From positions 682,001-746,000 of the forward strand of contig CAWJYO010000009.1 in assembly GCA_963847085.1 (NCBI GenBank): 64,000 bases of DNA, written 5' to 3'. The stretch comes from Ilyomonas sp963847085 (GTDB taxonomy: Bacteria > Bacteroidota > Bacteroidia > Chitinophagales > Chitinophagaceae). Below the pieces are notes generated by a model, which saw nothing but the letters and a program-made list of their open reading frames with translations, did not search any database and was not told the DNA's origin. The first letter of the stretch is position 1. Each line of letters opens with the position of its first letter. A program made the position numbers and the translations under genes. Shown here piece after piece: positions 61,144 through 64,000 of this stretch.

Positions 61144-63210
61144 CTACTGCTCTTTCGTTTTTTGCAGTAAATACTGATAGATAGCAATTTGTGAACGCAC
61201 TTTTTTATTCGGATTACCATCTACATATTCATTGCGCAAGCCATCGTTCAGGTTGCGGGCTTTTACGTTATCGCTCAACTGAATGTTGATGATGTCTCTT
61301 ATTTCGTGCCGGATGTGTTTATCAAAAATCGGAACAGCAACTTCTACGCGGTGATCTAAATTTCTTACCATCCAGTCGGCAGAAGAAATATACATTTTTT
61401 CTTTGCCACCATTGCCAAACCAATACAACCGGGAGTGCTCTAAATATTGGTCAACAATGCTGATTGCCGTAATGTGATATTTCGATTTTGCTGTATCGAA
61501 AGAAGCAGAAAAAATACCACGTACAATGCAGTTTACCGTAACACCTGCATCTACAGCATCGTACAATTTGGTGATTAATTTTTCATCACTCAACGAATTT
61601 AATTTTAAAGTGATGAAGCTTTTCTTTTTTGTTTTTGCCAGTTTTATTTCACGTTCCATCATGCTCATCATTTGCTTGCGAATGCTTACCGGCGCGGTGA
61701 GCAGGGTTTTGCAGGCAGTGAGAGGAGCCATCGTTTTGGGATTTTCGAGAAAGCGAAACACGCGGTTGATGTCAGCCATGATGGCTTTGTTGGAAGTAAG
61801 CAAACAAAAATCAACATACACCAATGATGTTCTTTCGTTTAAGTTGCCGGTGCTTACAAAACCATATTCTTTGCTGCCTTTGCCATCGCGTTTTTTTATC
61901 ACACAAATTTTTGCATGAACCTTCATGTTTTCCAGCCCTACCAACACTTTCACGCCTTCATCTTCCAGCCGTATTTTCCATTCTAAATTGGCTTCTTCGT
62001 TAAAGCGCGCACGCAGTTCCAGCACAACGGTTACTTGTTTTCCGTTGCGTGCTGCATTGATGAGTGCATTTACAATAGTTGAATTTTCGGCAAGCCGATA
62101 GGCTGTTATTTTAATTGAAATCACATCGGGTTCTATTGCCGCTTCGCGAAGCAAATCAACAATGGCATTGAAAGAATGATACGGAAAATACAGCATCACA
62201 TCCTGTTGCTGAATGACATCAGTTACGCGACTGCTTTGCTGAAAAGCCGGATGTACAAACGGCTGAATGCGAACACTGCTTCGTGCCGGAAATACATCGG
62301 GGAAATCCATAAAATGCCTGAAGTTATGAATGCGCCCGCCCGGAATAATGTTATCGCGCTTGGTAAGATGCAACCGTTGAATGAGATACTCGAGCAAGCC
62401 GCTGTCCATTTCTTTATCGTACACAAAACGGGTTGGTTTTCCTTTGCGCCGGTTGCGGATGCCTTTCTCAATTTTTTGCACAAAAGAAGAAGATAAATCG
62501 GTGTCTAAATCTATCTCGGCATCTTTAGTGATTTTAAAAATGTGCGCATCGTAATGTTCATAATTAAAGTAAGAAAAGATATACGGCAAGTTGAAACGAA
62601 TCACATCTTCGAGAAGAATAATGTATTTTTTTCCGCCTTTGGAAGGCAGTAAAACAAAACGTCCCAGCACACGCGAAGGCACTTCTATCAAAGCGTATTT
62701 TGTAGTATAAGCCGAAGCCGTATTGCTCATCACTACGCCAAGATAAATGCTCTTTTCACGCAGATAAGGCATTTGCGGAACATCCTCAATCAAAAGCGGA
62801 ATGATGTTGGAACGAACTTTTTCAACAAAGTATTTTCTTACCCATTCTTTTTGGTCATCTTCCAAATGCTTTTCATCAACCAAAAAAATATTTTGTTCCT
62901 GCATCTCAATGTTGATGCCTTTCCAGATTCTATCAAACTCACTTTGTTGTTTCAACACCGTAAGTTGTATTTCGTCCAGCACTTCCTGCGGGTTGTTCTC
63001 CATGTGCATGTTCTGCTTTTTGTTGCCAAATTCAACCATACGTTTTAAGGTGGCAACACGCACGCGGAAAAACTCATCAAGGTTGTTGGAAAAAATACCC
63101 AAAAAACGAATCCTGTCTTTTAAAAATACTGTTTTATCGGCCGCCTCCTGCAACACTCTTGCATTAAAGGCAAGCCAGCTAACATCGCGCGGAACAAATT
63201 TTTTTTTCAT
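61144..63210 (-). CDS. ppk1: Polyphosphate kinase 1
   Basis: The 688-residue enzyme shows the PPK1 N-domain (FVPRDVSWLAFNARVLQEAAD, FLGIFSNNLDEFFRVRVATL), head domain, and two PLD-like catalytic domains. The autophosphorylated His is His432 in GLENMKVHAKICVIKK. Further conserved parts are GFVSTGNLNERTS and HSRLYWFGNGGKEKMYISSADWM. It makes inorganic polyphosphate from ATP, reversibly, near the inner membrane. Normal length, monocistronic. No adjacent ppx is seen in this window. Confidence 0.96.
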   Translation of the reverse strand: MKKKFVPRDVSWLAFNARVLQEAADKTVFLKDRIRFLGIFSNNLDEFFRVRVATLKRMVEFGNKKQNMHMENNPQEVLDEIQLTVLKQQSEFDRIWKGINIEMQEQNIFLVDEKHLEDDQKEWVRKYFVEKVRSNIIPLLIEDVPQMPYLREKSIYLGVVMSNTASAYTTKYALIEVPSRVLGRFVLLPSKGGKKYIILLEDVIRFNLPYIFSYFNYEHYDAHIFKITKDAEIDLDTDLSSSFVQKIEKGIRNRRKGKPTRFVYDKEMDSGLLEYLIQRLHLTKRDNIIPGGRIHNFRHFMDFPDVFPARSSVRIQPFVHPAFQQSSRVTDVIQQQDVMLYFPYHSFNAIVDLLREAAIEPDVISIKITAYRLAENSTIVNALINAARNGKQVTVVLELRARFNEEANLEWKIRLEDEGVKVLVGLENMKVHAKICVIKKRDGKGSKEYGFVSTGNLNERTSLVYVDFCLLTSNKAIMADINRVFRFLENPKTMAPLTACKTLLTAPVSIRKQMMSMMEREIKLAKTKKKSFITLKLNSLSDEKLITKLYDAVDAGVTVNCIVRGIFSASFDTAKSKYHITAISIVDQYLEHSRLYWFGNGGKEKMYISSADWMVRNLDHRVEVAVPIFDKHIRHEIRDIINIQLSDNVKARNLNDGLRNEYVDGNPNKKVRSQIAIYQYLLQKTKEQ

Positions 63211-63427
63211 AGCATCAGTTTACGAAAACATTCTTAGCAAATATGATGAAAAGTCGGGGAAGTGCGTAAAGTCGCGAAGGCCGAAAGAAGTAAGCAAGAA
63301 AAAATGAGTAAAAACAAAAGACCATAATCAAGGCTTTTTTATTCCCGACTTTCCGACTTCCTCTCCACATTTCCGGTTTTTGTCGCAACATTTGTTTTTG
63401 CAATGGCAAGGATTTTATTTTTACACA

Positions 63428-64000
63428 ATGGCTATCACCTGGTACAAAAGAAAATGGGTAATTGTATTGCTTCACCTTTCTGTGTGGACACTGCTTTTCC
63501 TGTTTCCCATTCTGCTTCAGAAATCGGTACAGAATGCGAAAGGCGGCGCACATAAAGACGATAACAGCAATCTCTTTTTTTATTTATCTGTTTTTACAAA
63601 TTTAATATGGATGGCTTTCTTTTATTTCAACGTCTTTGTATTGATGCCTAAACTGTTTTACAAAAAAAGATGGTTGTTATATATCCTCATCCAGCTAATC
63701 ATGCTCACATCACTGGCTTTGTTTCATTGGTTTTTTCTTGCTTTTGTCGGGCAGCATCCTTTTAGTTTTACTGGTTTTTTATTATTCAATACATTTCCTT
63801 TTGTATTCATTCTTGCATGCAGCACCGCTTATCGGGTAATTCAGGACAGAATACAGTCGGAACAATTACAACAAGCCCGCGAAACCGAAACATTAAAAAC
63901 AGAGTTGTCGTTTCTGCGCTCGCAGGTGAACCCGCATTTTATGTTTAATGTGCTGAACAACATGGTGGCACTCGCACGAAAAAAATCTGACTTGCTGGAA
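63428..64000 (+). CDS. LytS/YehU-type sensor histidine kinase, cut by window end
   Basis: The frame starts MAITWYKRKWVIVLLHLSVW and is open to the window edge (191 codons). Four hydrophobic segments form the membrane sensor part (about residues 9-30, 50-72, 81-101 and 110-128), followed by a coiled linker. Next is TELSFLRSQVNPHFMFNVLNNMVALARKKSD, the His-kinase (PF06580-type) phospho-acceptor box, with the conserved His in NPHFMFN. The ATPase domain is beyond the window. Such kinases usually pair with a LytTR response regulator encoded downstream. Confidence 0.88.
   Translation, partial: MAITWYKRKWVIVLLHLSVWTLLFLFPILLQKSVQNAKGGAHKDDNSNLFFYLSVFTNLIWMAFFYFNVFVLMPKLFYKKRWLLYILIQLIMLTSLALFHWFFLAFVGQHPFSFTGFLLFNTFPFVFILACSTAYRVIQDRIQSEQLQQARETETLKTELSFLRSQVNPHFMFNVLNNMVALARKKSDLLE

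Noticed and set aside
1..64000. CRISPR arrays, tRNA or rRNA genes, prophage
   Set aside because: I looked for regularly spaced direct repeats, cloverleaf-like segments and phage structural genes and saw none. The fibre-like protein at 1422-3698 is a lone T9SS cargo, not part of a phage.

Overview
The window looks like part of a Bacteroidota chromosome, most likely family Chitinophagaceae. The evidence is type IX secretion (T9SS) genes and a T9SS C-terminal sorting domain, a Bacteroidota-style Lon, Prc and MutL set, many TAnnTTTG-like promoter boxes, few Shine-Dalgarno sequences, and intergenic palindromic repeats typical of this phylum. G+C is moderate, roughly 40-43% by eye. I saw no tRNA, rRNA, CRISPR array or prophage.

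Layout. 0-6 kb: a gene fragment, a remnant of a REP-associated transposase beside a perfect palindrome, two small secreted proteins (one histidine-rich), a large repeat-rich adhesin-like T9SS cargo with an S74 chaperone domain, an M19-like hydrolase and a lipoprotein. 6.6-22 kb: mostly housekeeping genes (polA, terC-like, pyrD, dcd, a phosphopantetheinyl transferase, an acyl-CoA dehydrogenase, a HGSNAT-like acyltransferase, an SDR) mixed with hypothetical membrane or lipoproteins. 21.6-28.3 kb: a porV2-porU2-like T9SS pair. 28.7-35.5 kb: lon, a TetR-type regulator with an ABC1 kinase, and mutL. 35.6-37.6 kb: a compact, AT-rich restriction-modification pair. 37.7-43.9 kb: prc, an agmatinase-family enzyme, a membrane protein, a radical SAM protein and a VOC protein. 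44-50.6 kb: nrdB-nrdA, a TlpA-like thioredoxin and gatB. 50.7-56.5 kb: a lipoprotein, a lone receiver domain, a flavoprotein and an M16 peptidase. 56.8-60.7 kb: an arsenic operon (arsR-arsM-arsN2-acr3-metallophosphoesterase-arsC). 61.1-64 kb: ppk1 and a LytS-type histidine kinase cut by the window edge.

Working together: PorU2 and PorV2 are paired T9SS components, and the S74-containing protein is a plausible T9SS client. The ars genes form one detoxification unit: a repressor, arsenate reduction, arsenite export, methylation and acetylation. NrdB and NrdA form one class I ribonucleotide reductase. The endonuclease and methyltransferase form one restriction-modification unit.

Two window-wide signals stand out. 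First, about fifteen frameshifts break otherwise well-conserved genes, including nrdA, nrdB and gatB. Nearly all fit a single inserted base, which suggests residual insertion errors in the assembly rather than pseudogenes. Second, the nonamer TTTGTTTTT (reverse AAAAACAAA), nearly always followed by G or A and never by T, occurs about 47 times in coding and non-coding DNA on both strands, where one or two copies would be expected. In addition, a heptad repeat GAGCTRY is inserted in frame in both pyrD and mutL.
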